Shown one piece after another: positions 40,503-52,803 of a stretch of DNA of 64,000 nt. The position numbers and the translations under genes are program-made. The DNA comes from Ophiostoma sp. CBS 140.51 (lineage: Eukaryota > Ascomycota > Sordariomycetes > Ophiostomatales > Ophiostomataceae): assembly GCA_029298735.1 (NCBI GenBank), contig JANSLP010000001.1, positions 372,001 through 436,000 of the forward strand, written 5' to 3'. Under the pieces are notes generated by a model. It made no database searches, had not been told where the DNA came from, and was given only the letters and a program-made list of their open reading frames with translations. Position 1 is the stretch's first letter, and every line of letters begins with the position of its first letter.

Positions 40503-42636
40503 GAGAGCCGAGACGACGAACGGAGATGTAATGTATGATTTGGCCCTCTTATTGGAAGAGTGGTATATTTATTTGGTTATTTCCACGGCGTCTTTGGCGG
40601 TCTACTATTTTGTTTATTTGTTCGCCATTTCACTCCCTACATATTTTGTTCACATATTCTTTTACGCTTTCCTTTATTTTACGAGAGATACCAAACAGAC
40701 ATCCATTACCATTTACGAATGCTCGTTGATGTTGTTGAAGTATATTGCTTTTTGGTGACTTCTATTTTTTGAGGAGAAAAGATATCCCACTCTTGACTCA
40801 CACCCACACTTACACGTCCCACAGCTGAACCATCCCCCAACGGCCCACGATGTTCAACACAATAAGTAATCGCCACCCGTGTCCACAACATCGGCCAGCT
40901 TGCCCTTACGAAATGCAAAGCCACGGGGCATATATTTTCAAAAGTTCGGACATATCGTCGTCGTCCACGTCAAACATCGTGAGCCGATGTCCGAGTTTCA
41001 CTTTTGACGGCTCGTATGCTCCTCATCAATACTGTGACTCTCAAAACATCCCACAATTCGATGTGACACGGAGAATGCTTTTTCCCTAAATTTAATTTAC
41101 ACCTGCAGATTGCGGTATGGAGCACAGGCACAGGAAAAAAGAAGGCAGGACCGCTTTTGTGTCTGTGAATCCTTTGCCAGCTTGTCGTTGTACAAACAAC
41201 AACGCGGAATTGTGAAGCGGGTAGGTGAACAATGATACAGCATTTCCCCTACAAAGTATGCAGTACGGAAGGCGGCTAGGTGCACGAACCGTATGGCTCT
41301 CCGTCTATACGGCTTGACAGCTGGAGGCCTAATGGTGTACAAGGTAAAAAAGTACGTGGTTGAGCGGAACGTGGACAATGACGGATGTAAAAAAACGTGT
41401 CAATCAATTGACAACCAATATTGCATCTACAGGTGTGAGCAACGGTCAACAAAAGGCGTGGAATTCTATTGATTTCCCGTAGTTTTGATTCCCCATGGTT
41501 TTGATCTCGGCTTTTTTTCTTTCTTACAAGGATAGATAGGTTTGATTGTTGCTGTCAGATGTTGAGTCAACCTATTGTCTTTCATCCCCCAGTTCTTTGG
41601 CTGTCATCGATCCCCACTCAGCTGCAGTGATGTGCGTTCCAAACAATTCAAGGAGTTGGAAAGTCAAGGTGTGCTCTGCGCCCTTCCAAAGACAAGTGAG
41701 CAACATGGGCAGCTATGAGCGAGAGCATCTGAATATCTCTGTACACCTCTGTTTCTGTTTCTCAGCATTACGGCAGCTTTTTCGCCGCCCCCCTCAACAT
41801 AAGATATCCTGCCAAGTCATCACGTCGTCTTCGCCCACCGTCGTCCGTCCACTTGCCGCAGCTACCCCCCACTGGCCGCTGGCTGCGTCAATCGCGGGTC
41901 TTTCCAGTAATACACATGCAAGTGGATGTGCAAAGGACGACGTACAATATCCTGTAAAGTGAGGCTACCAACGCGGGGATGGCCTTTGCCCTCCGGCGTT
42001 GTGCATAAAATGGTAGCACTCGAGTTGTTCGCCCTGCCAATAAATGAAAAAAGCCGTTCAGGGACAACAGGGACGAGTGACAGAATGTATGTACAAATGA
42101 GACGCTCGTGTCAGTCACTCGCGAGACGTTCGTTCTTTCTCCAGCGAATCCGCTAACAGCAAAAGGGATAAGAAGAAAAGAAAAAAAAAAATACCTGAAC
42201 CAGGGCGGGGATCCACCCCCGCTAAGCCCAGCACCAATTGCTCTCTTGCTTTCTTGGTCCCTTCTTTTTCTACGAGGCTTTCTATTCTTTTCTCTGGCAG
42301 TTCTTAGCCCGCGGTGATCGGCTTTATTGCTGTGACGTTTTCTGCTTTTTGTGCAGTTTGCTGCCCCTCTTCGCTGCTCGCCTCGCCCGTCCGCGGCCAA
42401 TCCACGGCCAACCCACCCACGCAACCACTCACTGCTACTGCAATTCCTACTCGCACGTTCTTGCCCCTCGCGGCGTCACGGTCATGGCAATGGCTTTTGA
42501 CGCGGCAGCTTGTCACTTCTTGGTTTCTTTTTTTCTTTTGCTGCTTTTTGCAGGGCTCTTTTAGCTTCACTTGATTTTCACTATTTTTTTCTTAGTACGT
42601 CCCTTCATCATCCCTTCCTATTTAGTCACACTTTTA

Positions 42637-42646
42637 CCGGTGCCGG
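42637..42646. promoter_or_regulatory. Leu3/LeuB-type site upstream of LEU4
   Basis: CCGGTGCCGG fits the Leu3 consensus CCGGNNCCGG exactly. It lies about 830 bases before the LEU4 start codon. In yeast and Aspergillus, Leu3/LeuB activates leucine-pathway genes when the intermediate alpha-isopropylmalate, made by this very enzyme, is present. The match is seen directly; the function is inferred from family knowledge. Confidence 0.6.
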
Positions 42647-43094
42647 CTAGTCGACCCTTCCGTGCCCTTCTCTCCTTCCAAAAGACTCCTTCCTCGCCCG
42701 CCTTGCATCGGTTCAACGGTAGCAACGGAAAGGTGCAGGTGGGAGCCGGCAGGGCTCTCTTTCCAAACAAGAACAAAATAGACAAGGCTTGGAACTCAAG
42801 GAAGGCACCGGAGACTGGATGTAATGTAAAAAGGGAAAGAGCGACACAGCAACTGCACGAAGTAGCATTCGCCCTCTTGCCCTCTTACTTTCGGCTCTCA
42901 CAGTCTCTCACGCCTTTTCTTTTACCACTCGTGGTGACATAAGGAGAAAAAAGGTCCCTAATATATAGTCATAGTTTTTTAGTCTACCCCGAGTTTTTTT
43001 GTTTTAGATCCTCGCTTTCGTTTGCACGCTCCATTCTCTCTCTGCCTCCTCTTTTTTTCTGCTTTCCCTTTCCCAATTCAAAACCTCCGCATCG

Positions 43095-43101
43095 TGACTC
43101 A
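43095..43101. promoter_or_regulatory. Gcn4/CPC1-type site TGACTCA upstream of LEU4
   Basis: A perfect general-amino-acid-control element about 370 bases before the LEU4 start codon. Neurospora CPC1 and yeast Gcn4 bind this sequence and activate amino-acid biosynthesis genes on starvation. A 7-base word also occurs by chance, but its position here is right. Confidence 0.55.
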
Positions 43102-43472
43102 GACTCGGCCTCGGGAATTTCGAAACCCTTCAGCCTTCTGCTACTCTTGATTCTTCCTTTCTCCGAATTCTGGACATCTTTAAAAGGAGAGCTTGGCTGA
43201 CCATTTTCGACGTTGCTCACCAGTTCACCAGCTTCAACTTTTTTGCCTCCCCCAGTCAAAACTTTTCTACTCGTGTCATTCCTCGCCCCTCTTCGACCAA
43301 ACCGTCCCCTCTTCCAAAACACTCCACGCCCAATTGCCTAACTACTCTACATCGAACCTTTTTTCTGTTCCTGGTCTCACTCTTGACATCCTCTCGTCAA
43401 TTTGTCTTTTACATTCTCATCCTCTCATATCCCTTCCCCTCTTCTTTTTGGCACCGTCCACATCCCGCCAAA

Positions 43473-45551
43473 ATGCCTATGTAAGTGCCGACCTCGTTTG
43501 CGCTCCAATTGCGCATCAACCCCCCTGTCTTCTACCCCTCGGCGCATTCTTAATTCTCAAGCCTCGTGCTCCGGCACCGGCCAGCCTCGTGATGTCCCTT
43601 TGCTGACAGCTCTCTCCTCTTCCCGCTTCATAGGCTCAAAGATCCCTCCACAAAATACACGCCGTTTCCGCCAGTAAACCTGCCGGACCGCCAATGGCCT
43701 AGCAAGACCATCACCAAGGCGCCCCGGTGGCTGTCGACTGACCTGCGCGATGGCAACCAGAGCCTGGTCGACCCCATGAACGGCGACGAGAAGTGGCAGT
43801 ACTTCAAGATGTTGACCGATCTGGGCTACAAGGAGATTGAGGTCTCCTTCCCCTCCGCTTCGCAGACCGACTTCGACTTCACCCGTCGCCTGATCGAGAC
43901 CCCCGGCGCCGTTCCCGACGACGTCTACCTGCAGGTTCTGTCCCCCTGCCGCGAGGATCTGATCAAGCGTACCATCGAGTCCGTCCACGGCGCCAAGAAG
44001 GCCATTATTCACATCTACCTCGCCACCAGCGAGTGCTTTAGACGCATCGTCTTCAACTTCACCGAGGAAGAAAGCCTGGAGCTGGCCACCCGCTGTGCGC
44101 GCCTGGTCCGGTCTCTGACCAAGGACAGCCCCGACCCGGCCGTCCGCGCCACCGAGTGGGCGTTCGAGTTCAGCCCCGAGACATTTTCCGACACCCGCCT
44201 GGACTTTAGCGTAAAGGTCTGCGAGGCCGTCAAGGCCGCCTGGGAGCCGACCGTCGAGCAGCCCATCATCTTCAACCTGCCCGCCACCGTCGAGATGGCC
44301 ACACCCAACGTCTACGCTGACCAGATCGAGTACTTTTGCCGCAACATTTCCAACCGCGAGACCGTCTGTATTTCCCTGCACCCCCACAACGACCGTGGCT
44401 GCGCCGTCGCTGCCGCCGAGCTGGCCCAGATGGCTGGTGCCGACCGTGTCGAGGGTTGTCTGTTTGGCAACGGCGAGCGTACCGGTAACGTCGACCTGGT
44501 CACGCTGGCCCTGAATCTGTATACCCAGGGCGTCTCGCCTAATATCGACTTCTCGGATCTGAACCGCGTTATCGGCACGGTCGAGGTCTGCAACAAGATC
44601 CCCGTCCACCCACGTGCGCCGTACGGTGGTTCCCTAGTCGTCTGTGCTTTCTCGGGATCGCACCAGGACGCCATCAAGAAGGGATTCCAGGTTCGCGAGA
44701 AGAACGGCCTGGACGCTACCGATCGCTGGCAGGTGCCCTACCTGCCCCTGGACCCCCACGATATCGGCCGCGACTACCAGGCCGTCATCCGTGTCAACTC
44801 GCAGTCCGGCAAGGGCGGCGCCGCCTGGATCATCCAGCAGTACCTGCACCTCGACCTGCCGCGTGGCCTGCAGGTTGACTTCTCGCAAACCGTCCAGCGC
44901 ATGGCCGAGACCCGCGGCCGCGAGCTGCTGCCTGTCGAGATTACTGAGCTGTTTGAGACGACCTATTTCTTGAAGGAGAACCGCAGATTCGGCCTGGTCG
45001 ACTACAAGATTCTGCCCGACCGCACCACCAGCCCGGCCCCCACGGCCCCCGGCCGCACCCAGGATACCAAGAACATGAAGCGTGTCTTTGACGGTGTCCT
45101 GCTGATCAACGGCGAGGAGCACCACCTGGCCGGCCGCGGTACCGGTCCCATCTCGTCGCTGGCTGCTGCCCTGAAGCCCATTATCGGCACCGACCTCGAG
45201 GTCCACGACTACAAGGAGCACGCCGTCGGCCGCGGTCGTGACGTCCGCGCTGCCACCTACATTGAGTGCACCACCGGCACCAACCAGAAGGTATGGGGTG
45301 TCGGTCTGCACGAGGATGTCCTGACCAGTTCGCTGCACGCCGTCCTGAGCGCCGCCTCCAACTTCATGGCCAGCCAGCCCGGTTCGCCCGCCCAGGTCGC
45401 CCGCCCGGTGCCGCAGCGCAGCCTAAGCAAGGAGCTAAACCTGGAGAACGGCAACGGCGCTGCTGCTGCTGCTCCCACCAACGGTGCGGCCGTTGAGAAC
45501 AAGCCCAAGATTATCCAGAGCCTGGAAGCTCAAGCCGAGTCGATGTTTTAA
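43473..45551 (+). CDS. LEU4: 2-isopropylmalate synthase
   Basis: First committed step of leucine synthesis: acetyl-CoA plus 2-oxoisovalerate gives 2-isopropylmalate. Exon 1 is only 8 bases (43473-43480, ATGCCTAT) before a GTAAGT donor; exon 2 (43634-45551) restores Met3 and gives 641 residues, near the yeast 619. The catalytic TIM barrel has STDLRDGNQ (Arg41/Asp42) and the metal-binding HPHNDRG. A linker leads to the C-terminal LeuA regulatory domain (VFDGVLLINGEEHHLAGRGTGPIS onward) that binds leucine for feedback inhibition. The last 60 residues are a Pro/Ala/Asn-rich tail. No clear mitochondrial presequence is seen, although fungal isoforms can be mitochondrial. Leu3-type and Gcn4/CPC1-type sites lie upstream, so pathway and general control are both likely. 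Confidence 0.96.
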
Positions 45552-48072
45552 AAGACATTGACAAAGTCCACGATGACGGATGAAAGGAAAAGAAAAATAG
45601 GGGACCGCCAAGATTCAAAATTTAAAGCAACCCAAAAGACGTGGCTCTTGATGAGCAGCCAAGTCAAAACTTAAGTGTCAATCATATTTTGTGCCTTTTG
45701 CCTAACATCTTGCTTTCTATCTTTCCGTGTTATTTATGTCGCTGTGTTTGTTGTCTTTTTATATTAACGGATTCAGGGACGTCGTTTCAGGGGTGTTTTT
45801 CATGTCTTAAAAGGAGGGGTGGCAGTGTTCGTGAGACAAGAATGGCAATTCAGAAAAGAAAATAGGAAAAGTAGGGGTCCAGCTGCAACAATTTGCATTA
45901 TCTTTCAAAATATCAAAATGGAAGTCCATAGGCGTCGAGCATTCACCATAGCAAATAGTTTTTACTACCACCAACAATGACTTGGTATAGTGTATAGCCG
46001 CTGTATATAAAAGCGTCCGATGAGGAAGGAACGGTTTGACACCCCCATTGAACAGTTTTTGCCCTGGCTTCATTTGCACAACGGCTCTTGCAAGTTGCAA
46101 CCTCCATTCACCTCCTGACGGAAGGTGTGGTTGGTCCTGTTGGTTCGCCTGGCAAGGCGCCAGCTTCTTTCTTCTTCTGGTGCAATCATTGGCTTCTGGC
46201 CTGTTGGCCACAGGGCTTCAGTCATTCCCTTACGCTGTCGAGTCTCACCGTGTTGCTAGTGTTAATACTGTGCGGGGCCATCTGGCTCAGCGCCGCCAGT
46301 CATCCCGCAACCCCTCTCCCCTCTAGCTTTTGCGCAGCCCCACCATCACAAACAAACAAAACAAAGGAGCCACAAAACTGACAGGGAAGGAACAACCACG
46401 CGAGCCACGGTAGTGCCTGCTGTGCGCGCGCGAACAAGCGGCCATCGCTCTCTCAATCAAGGCTGCTGATTTTTCTTGGATTCTTGGATTGACTTCTGAT
46501 TTGGTGGCATTGCTGCATCCTCTTTGACAATCGTGCAGGAAAATGCCCTAAAGTGCACAAATGCGAAAAGATTCTGTCTTCTTTTTTTCGCATGTCGCTT
46601 TCGCAGCGCTGAAAAGAAGCCCCTCCCATTGTTTACAGTCCCCGCTTCTTCAGGAAAAAAAGAGACGCGTTTTGCGGTGAGTTTCGTTGCCCAGCAAAGA
46701 AGGGAAGGTGCGGTTCCCTCTTAGGGTTGTGCCTGAGGCATAAACGTCTCACCCTAGGCGCCTTATATGGGCGGCCTGGCAGAGGACCTCAGCTAGGTAG
46801 AGATCTCTTCCCTCTTCATCGAACTTTTCCACCAGATCCCTCTCGCATGCAGCTTTTCTTGACGTATGATACCTCTTTCATATTTCCGCAGCGACTCTTC
46901 CCCCTAAATTTAGTCCAAATTGCACTGGTTTTGCGCTGCATGCCGTAATATACCCATAAATTACGGGGCGCTACGGGGCGCCACGCCTGCTGCCGGTTGC
47001 GCTGAACCTTCAGGAGCTAGGCTCTTTTGCCCCCCTCTGTAAGATACATCACAGTGCTGGACGAAGGCGCACCGTGCGAGAAATGCCAGCCAACCAGGCC
47101 CTCGTTTTTCCACTGACCAGCCGAGAATCCAAACTCATATCACCGCCTCTGTTCATTCCCTACAGTTCACAGTACGACAGTCGCTGGAGCCTGTTTGCGG
47201 CTCTTGCCTTTGCCCGCTGCAGCCTTCTGTAACAGGTGGTCGCCCCTGCCTATTGATTCGGCCTGTTGTGTGTGTGAGAGTGTGTTGTGCTCGTCGTTCC
47301 TGCCTTGGCTTTGGAACTGGTCCTTCTCTCTTTCTTCTCGAGATAGTCGAGTTTGCAGGGCAAGAGCTCCATCTCTCTTTCCTATTGCTGTCAATTAGCT
47401 GGTGGCACCTTCCTGCTTCCGTCTCATTTCGACATCGCCTCCATTTTGGGTTTGTTTTTGTTATTATTCTCTAATATTTTTTCTGCAAAATACCCACTTT
47501 GTCCAAGCACTGGCAACCAAGGAAAGTCCAGGGGGTCGACGACGTTTTATCAGCTGTAATTGTGGGAAGAGCGCCCGTGAATGTCATAAAATAGGGGACA
47601 GTAGCGCATGTTAGGCCTAGCCTCACCTTCACCTCCTTTCCCACCTGCGACCAAGCATCATCTCCTTCCTTTCCTCTCCCTTCTCTCTTCATCTTCTCTC
47701 TCTTCCAACTCCAAATCTAGCCTCGTCTCCTTTTCGAAATACCTGACGCCACGGGTGCACGCATCTCGACCTTCCTTTGAAACCCCATTTCGTTCCATTC
47801 TTTCACGAAGATTCCCGTTTCTTTTGTTTTATACGTTCCAGCTATCGTTGCCCCCTCTCTCCTACGGTCTACGGCCTGCTGCTTTGCTTTTTAGCACCCC
47901 ACACAGAGGCCACGCCGCCCACCTTTTTCCTTTAGTTTTTTCTCACTCCTACTCTACACCTCTACCCTTCAACCTTTCCTCCTCCTTTCCCCCCTACCCA
48001 CGACATCGAGTAGGGACGGACATTCGAAACACGAACACTCGACAAAACCAAATACACATTTGAATCGACAAA
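45552..48072. other. Intergenic, LEU4 3' flank and KAP95 promoter
   Basis: About 2.5 kb. From about 47600 to the start codon the plus strand is C/T-rich, a leader typical of housekeeping genes. Short frames only; no gene recognised. Confidence 0.55.
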
Positions 48073-51000
48073 ATGGACGGAAACTCGGACATCAACACAA
48101 TCCTGACCAATTCGTTGTCACCCGGTACGTTTGCCACCTTGGCGGCAGTTGTTTGTTTTTCGCGGAGCTTACCCCTACGACGGCACGGTCTATGCGCGAG
48201 GAGAAGGAGGAAGACACGGGGAGGGCGTCGCTGAAATGGGAGAGGGTCGTTTATGGCGATGCCAGCACACAGGAACGAAACAGTGACGCGCCGTGACGCG
48301 CCGCTGCCTTCGTTGTCGTGCCGTCTGCGGCAGAAGTACATCTGGATGGTTTGGGGGCGTGCTTGGCTGCTGTTTTGGGGGGGGGGGCGTTTTTCAACGT
48401 GGCTGGTCGCGTTCTTTCGTCCAACTCGGAGTCGTGTGTTCATCCTTTGCTAACAAACATCTCTAGACAACGCGTTGCGTCAACATGCTGAGCAACAGCT
48501 CGAGCAGGCTGCGGCCACCAACTTCGTACGTTCCCCCCTTTTGACCTTGCCCTCCACCGCCCCTTCAAATGCGCCTTGACTTTGGATCTTCCTCTCAGTC
48601 GTTTGTTGTTTACTAACATTTGCCCTTTCCCCTTCTCTCTAGTCCCTCTACCTTGCCACGCTCGTCCAGGAGCTCGCCAAGGAAGACGCCCAAGGACACA
48701 TTCGTGCTGCCGCTGGTATTGCCCTCAAGAACGCCTTCACAGGCCGCGACCCAACCCGCCAGGCCGAACTCCAAGCAAAATGGCTCCAGCAGACCGACCA
48801 GGACACAAAGACAAATATCAAGAACCTGACCCTGCAAACTCTGTCCTCTACCAACAGCCAGGCCGGCCAAGCTGCCGCCCAGGTCGTTGCCGCCATCGGT
48901 GCCATTGAGCTGCCCCGCGACCAATGGCCTGAGCTGATGCCCATGCTTGTTCAGAACGTCAGCCAGGGTGAGGCCCACCAGAAGCAGGCTTCTCTCACCA
49001 CAATCGGCTTCATCTGCGAGAGCCAAGACGCCGAGCTCCGCACCAGCCTCATCGGCTTCTCCAACTCTATCCTCACTGCCGTCGTCCAGGGCGCCCGCAA
49101 GGAGGAGACCAACAACGATGTGCGCTTTGCCGCCATCACCGCCCTCAGCGACTCGCTCGAGTTCGTCGGCAACAACTTCAAGCACGAGGGTGAGCGCAAC
49201 TACATCATGCAGGTTGTGTGCGAGGCGACGCAGGCATCCGACAGCCGGATCCAGCAGGGCGCTTTCGGTTGTTTGAACCGCATTATGGCCCTCTACTACG
49301 ACAACATGCGCTACTACATGGAGAAGGCTCTCTTTGGTCTGACCATCATGGGCATGAAGTCGGAGGACGAGGATGTTGCTAAGCTGGCTGTCGAGTTCTG
49401 GTCCACGGTCTGCGAGGAGGAGATTGCCATCGAGGACGACAACGCACAGATCGGCGCTGTTGAGGACCAGGACCAGCTTCGCCCCTTCTACAACTTTGCC
49501 CGTGTCGCTACCAGCGAGGTTGTCCCCGCTCTTCTCATCCTCCTGACCAAGCAGGACGAGGATGCCGCTGATGACGAGTACAATATTTCGCGCGCTGCTT
49601 ACCAGTGCTTGACCCTCTACGCCCAGGCCGTTGGCCCCACCATCATCCCCCACGTCATCCAGTTTGTCGAGTCCAACCTGCGGCACGAGGACTGGCACCA
49701 GCGTGATGCTGCCGTGTCGGCATTCGGTGCTATTATGGAGGGCCCCGGCGATGCGGTTCTTGAGCCGATTATCCAGTCAGCCCTGGGTATTCTGATCTCC
49801 ATGATTGACGACCCGTCCATCCAGGTCCGCGACTCGACTGCTTTCACTCTCGGCCGCATTACCGAGAACTGCCCGCACGCTATCGATCCCGACACACACC
49901 TGAGCCCGCTGATTGAGTCACTCTTCCGCGGTCTGCTGAGCAGCCCCAAGATGGCTGCTTCCTGCTGTTGGGCACTGATGAACCTGGCGGAGCGCTTCGC
50001 TGGCGATGCCGGTGCCGCCAAGAACCCTCTGACTCCCCACTTCACACAGAGCGTGACGCAGCTGCTGTCAGTCACCGCCGCTGAGGCCGGTGCCGAGCCG
50101 GCTGTGCGCACGGCCGCCTACGAGGTGCTCAACACCTTTGTCAACAACGCCGCCCAGGACAGTCTGCTGGACATTGCACAGCTGTCGGACGTTATCCTGA
50201 AGCGCCTCGAGGACACCATCCCGCTGCAAAGCCAGGTCGTCAGCGTCGAGGACAAGATCACACTGGAGGACATGCAGACAAGTCTGTGCACTGTCCTGCA
50301 GGCGATTGTCAACCGTCTCGACAAGGAGATTGCGCCCCAGGGCGACCGCATGATGAATACTCTGTTTCCGGTTCTCCAGAACTCGGGCGGCAAGTCGTCA
50401 GTGCCTGAGGCCGTCTTCGCTGCGATTGGCAGCTTGGCCAACGCCCTCGAGGAGGACTTTGTCAAGTACATGGACGCCTTCTCGCCGTTCCTGATCAAGG
50501 CGCTTGGCAACCAGGAGGAGTCCAGCCTGTGCTCCATGGCTATCGGCCTTGTGAGCGACATCACTCGCTCGATGGGTGCTCGCAGCCAGCCGTGGTGCGA
50601 CAGCTTCATGAACTACCTGCTTACCAACCTGAGCGTGAGTATCCCCTTCATCCGTCATGTCTTGACTAATACAATTACTAACATTTTACAGAGCACCACC
50701 CTGTCGAACCAGTTCAAGCCTGCTATCCTGCAGTGTTTCGGCGATATTGCTGGCGCTATTGGCGGCCACTTTGAGACCTACCTGTCCGTGGTTGGCCAGG
50801 TTCTGCAGCAGGCTGCTACTGTCACTGCTGGCAACGATGGCAGCTACGAGATGTTCGACTACATCATCTCTCTGCGCGAGGGTATTATGGATGCCTGGGG
50901 CGGCATTATTGGTGCTATGACTTCCAGCCAGAAGAGTGAGTTAATTTCTTTTCGTTTTTCCTATCACCATCATCCATCGCAGCTTGCTAACAACCATACA

Positions 51001-51297
51001 GCCGAGGCTCTTCAACCATATGTCCAGCCCATCTTCCAGCTCCTGAACGTTCTCGCCAACGACGGCAACCGCAGCGAGTCGCTTATGCGCTCGGCAATGG
51101 GTGTCATTGGTGACCTGGCTGAGGCGTTCCCCAACGGCCAGCTCACGGAGGCTCTGCGGCAAGAGTGGGTGCTGCGCCTTATCAAGGAGACGCGCACCAA
51201 CCGCGAGTACTCTTCGCGCACGGTCGAGACTGCCCGGTGGGCCCGCGAGCTTGTCAAGCGCCAGATTGGCGGCACGACGAACGTCATCCAGGCGTAA
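48073..51297 (+). CDS. KAP95: Importin beta-1 (karyopherin beta)
   Basis: Nuclear import receptor that carries importin-alpha cargo through nuclear pores and releases it on Ran-GTP. Five exons: 48073-48124, 48467-48525, 48643-50634, 50692-50935 and 51002-51297, giving 880 residues (yeast 861, human 876). The N-terminus reads INTILTNSLSPDNALRQHAEQQL as in other fungal orthologues, and the whole protein is HEAT repeats, including the acidic loop region (EEEIAIEDDN) and GDIAGAIGGHFETYL. Introns 3 and 4 (57 and 66 bases, each with a TAAC branch) are multiples of three without stops, so a naive frame from 48643 reads through both. Intron 1 is long (342 bases) and contains a G run. Confidence 0.95.
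48284..48303. repeat. Doubled TGACGCGCCG in KAP95 intron 1
   Basis: Two exact 10-base copies head to tail within the first intron of KAP95. Confidence 0.85.
48377..48387. repeat. G11 homopolymer in KAP95 intron 1
   Basis: Eleven consecutive G on the plus strand within the first KAP95 intron; prone to length error in sequencing. Confidence 0.9.
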
Positions 51298-52803
51298 ACG
51301 AGAATAAGGGTTTTTTGGCCGGTCTCGTCAATGTCATTTTTGTTTGTTCGTGATGGACTCATATCCCATATCCGATGGCGCGCACCCCGTTATACCCCCT
51401 CAAATATTCCTCATCCCCCATCTCTGGCTTTGGTTATGCCTACCGTCGTTCCTCATGCCTCGTGCTCGTGCCTTGTGCCTCGTGCCTCCTTAACCTCAAT
51501 CCACTCCTTCTTTTCTCTTCTTTTCAGTGCCCATTTTTTCCTTCCCTAATTATGCGCTGCATTGCACATTCGCCCTCCCCATAACTTCATGTCACATATA
51601 CATCGCCTGTACTTTCCTTTTATCTGTCCGTTTTCTTCTTCTGGTCTTTTCATCATTTTCAACCCCCATACCCCATCATGTAACCCATTGTAACCATGTA
51701 TCATCCCCCTTTATTCCCCCATTCATCTTCATAGCACTGTTCCCAATGCCAGGTCCCTTCACAGTTCCCCCATACCCCCTTTTCTTTTTTGAGTCTTTTG
51801 ATAGAGGCGACATCATCAACGATCAATGTAACATACCGGCCAAAAGTGAATTTTTGGTCCGGGAATGAATCCACGTCATGTAGAAAACAGGATAATATAA
51901 CGGAAAGCATACACACTTATACACACAACAACAGCCCCCCAAAAATTCAAATCCAAATTCAAATCCAAAAATCAAACATCATCCAGATGTCTGTCATGTC
52001 TAATGATCCCACGCACGTCTCACGGTTTATAGTTGATCTCCACGGCGTTTTGCCCTTATATGCCGTATGAATGGCTAATGAATGTTCTCGATGATGACAC
52101 GTTCTATGTCCTTTCTCTTTTCTTTTTCTTTTTCTTTTCATTTCTGTATGACTGGTTGGTTTCTATGAGCTTCGGAAGACTTGCTTTTTCCTTCTGAATT
52201 CGATTGATATATGTCTTCTAGGTAGCGTCGTATGGAAGATTTAGGACCTGTTTTCAGTGACCGGTTTAGGTTTACGGTTTCTGGCTTTTTGTTTTCATCA
52301 CTTCCGTTTTGTTTCATTTCTATTTTATTTTTTAGTATCGAACGGTGACTTTCTGCAATATGAGGCTTGATATGGAATGCGAAGCTTTTTAGACGCACAA
52401 CAGTTACTCAGAACTTACAATATGCTTGAAGGTGAAACCGTGCCAAAGCGTAACCAAACTACGTAGAATCGATTATAATGAAAAGATTTCCTAGAAAATA
52501 TTCAGATAGAAACAAAATCGATCAAATGCGGTTGAGTTCACTCGTGCATTTGCAGTGTCGTTCGTTAGGTTTGGTTCAGTTGGTGCATGTCAAGAGCTAT
52601 GGACCCACTTTATTTTCTCGCGGGCGGTCGCGAAAGGGAAGCTCTCGATTTTCAACGTCATCCCACCAAAAGCGCTGCACTTCAATGCAAGACCGTTATG
52701 ACAGCCCGACAAAGACAACGACAACCACGTTCACAACCACTACTAGCTGCAGGACTCCTTGTCAATAGAAGACAGAGCGTCGCTTTATCCCCAGCCACCG
52801 ACC
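51298..52803. other. Intergenic, KAP95 3' flank and GatA promoter
   Basis: About 1.5 kb. It holds C/T-rich sequence (51370-51780), a 12-base tandem repeat, and T/C runs near 52110-52140. No gene recognised. The GatA reading frame continues a little upstream of its ATG but without another Met. Confidence 0.55.
51943..51966. repeat. AAATTCAAATCC twice
   Basis: A 12-base unit in two exact tandem copies. Simple repeat, no evident role. Confidence 0.85.

Larger units (their letters stand above)
40503..43472. other. Long intergenic region upstream of LEU4
   Basis: About 3 kb. It contains the ferric reductase 3' flank, a TGACTCA at 40794-40800, the Leu3-type and Gcn4/CPC1-type sites listed separately, and a T/C-rich leader from about 42990. 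Short frames only; no gene recognised. Confidence 0.55.

Noticed and set aside
40794..40800. TGACTCA as a second Gcn4/CPC1 site for LEU4
   Set aside because: It lies nearly 2.7 kb from the LEU4 start and nearer the 3' end of the ferric reductase; a 7-base word is expected by chance in 64 kb.
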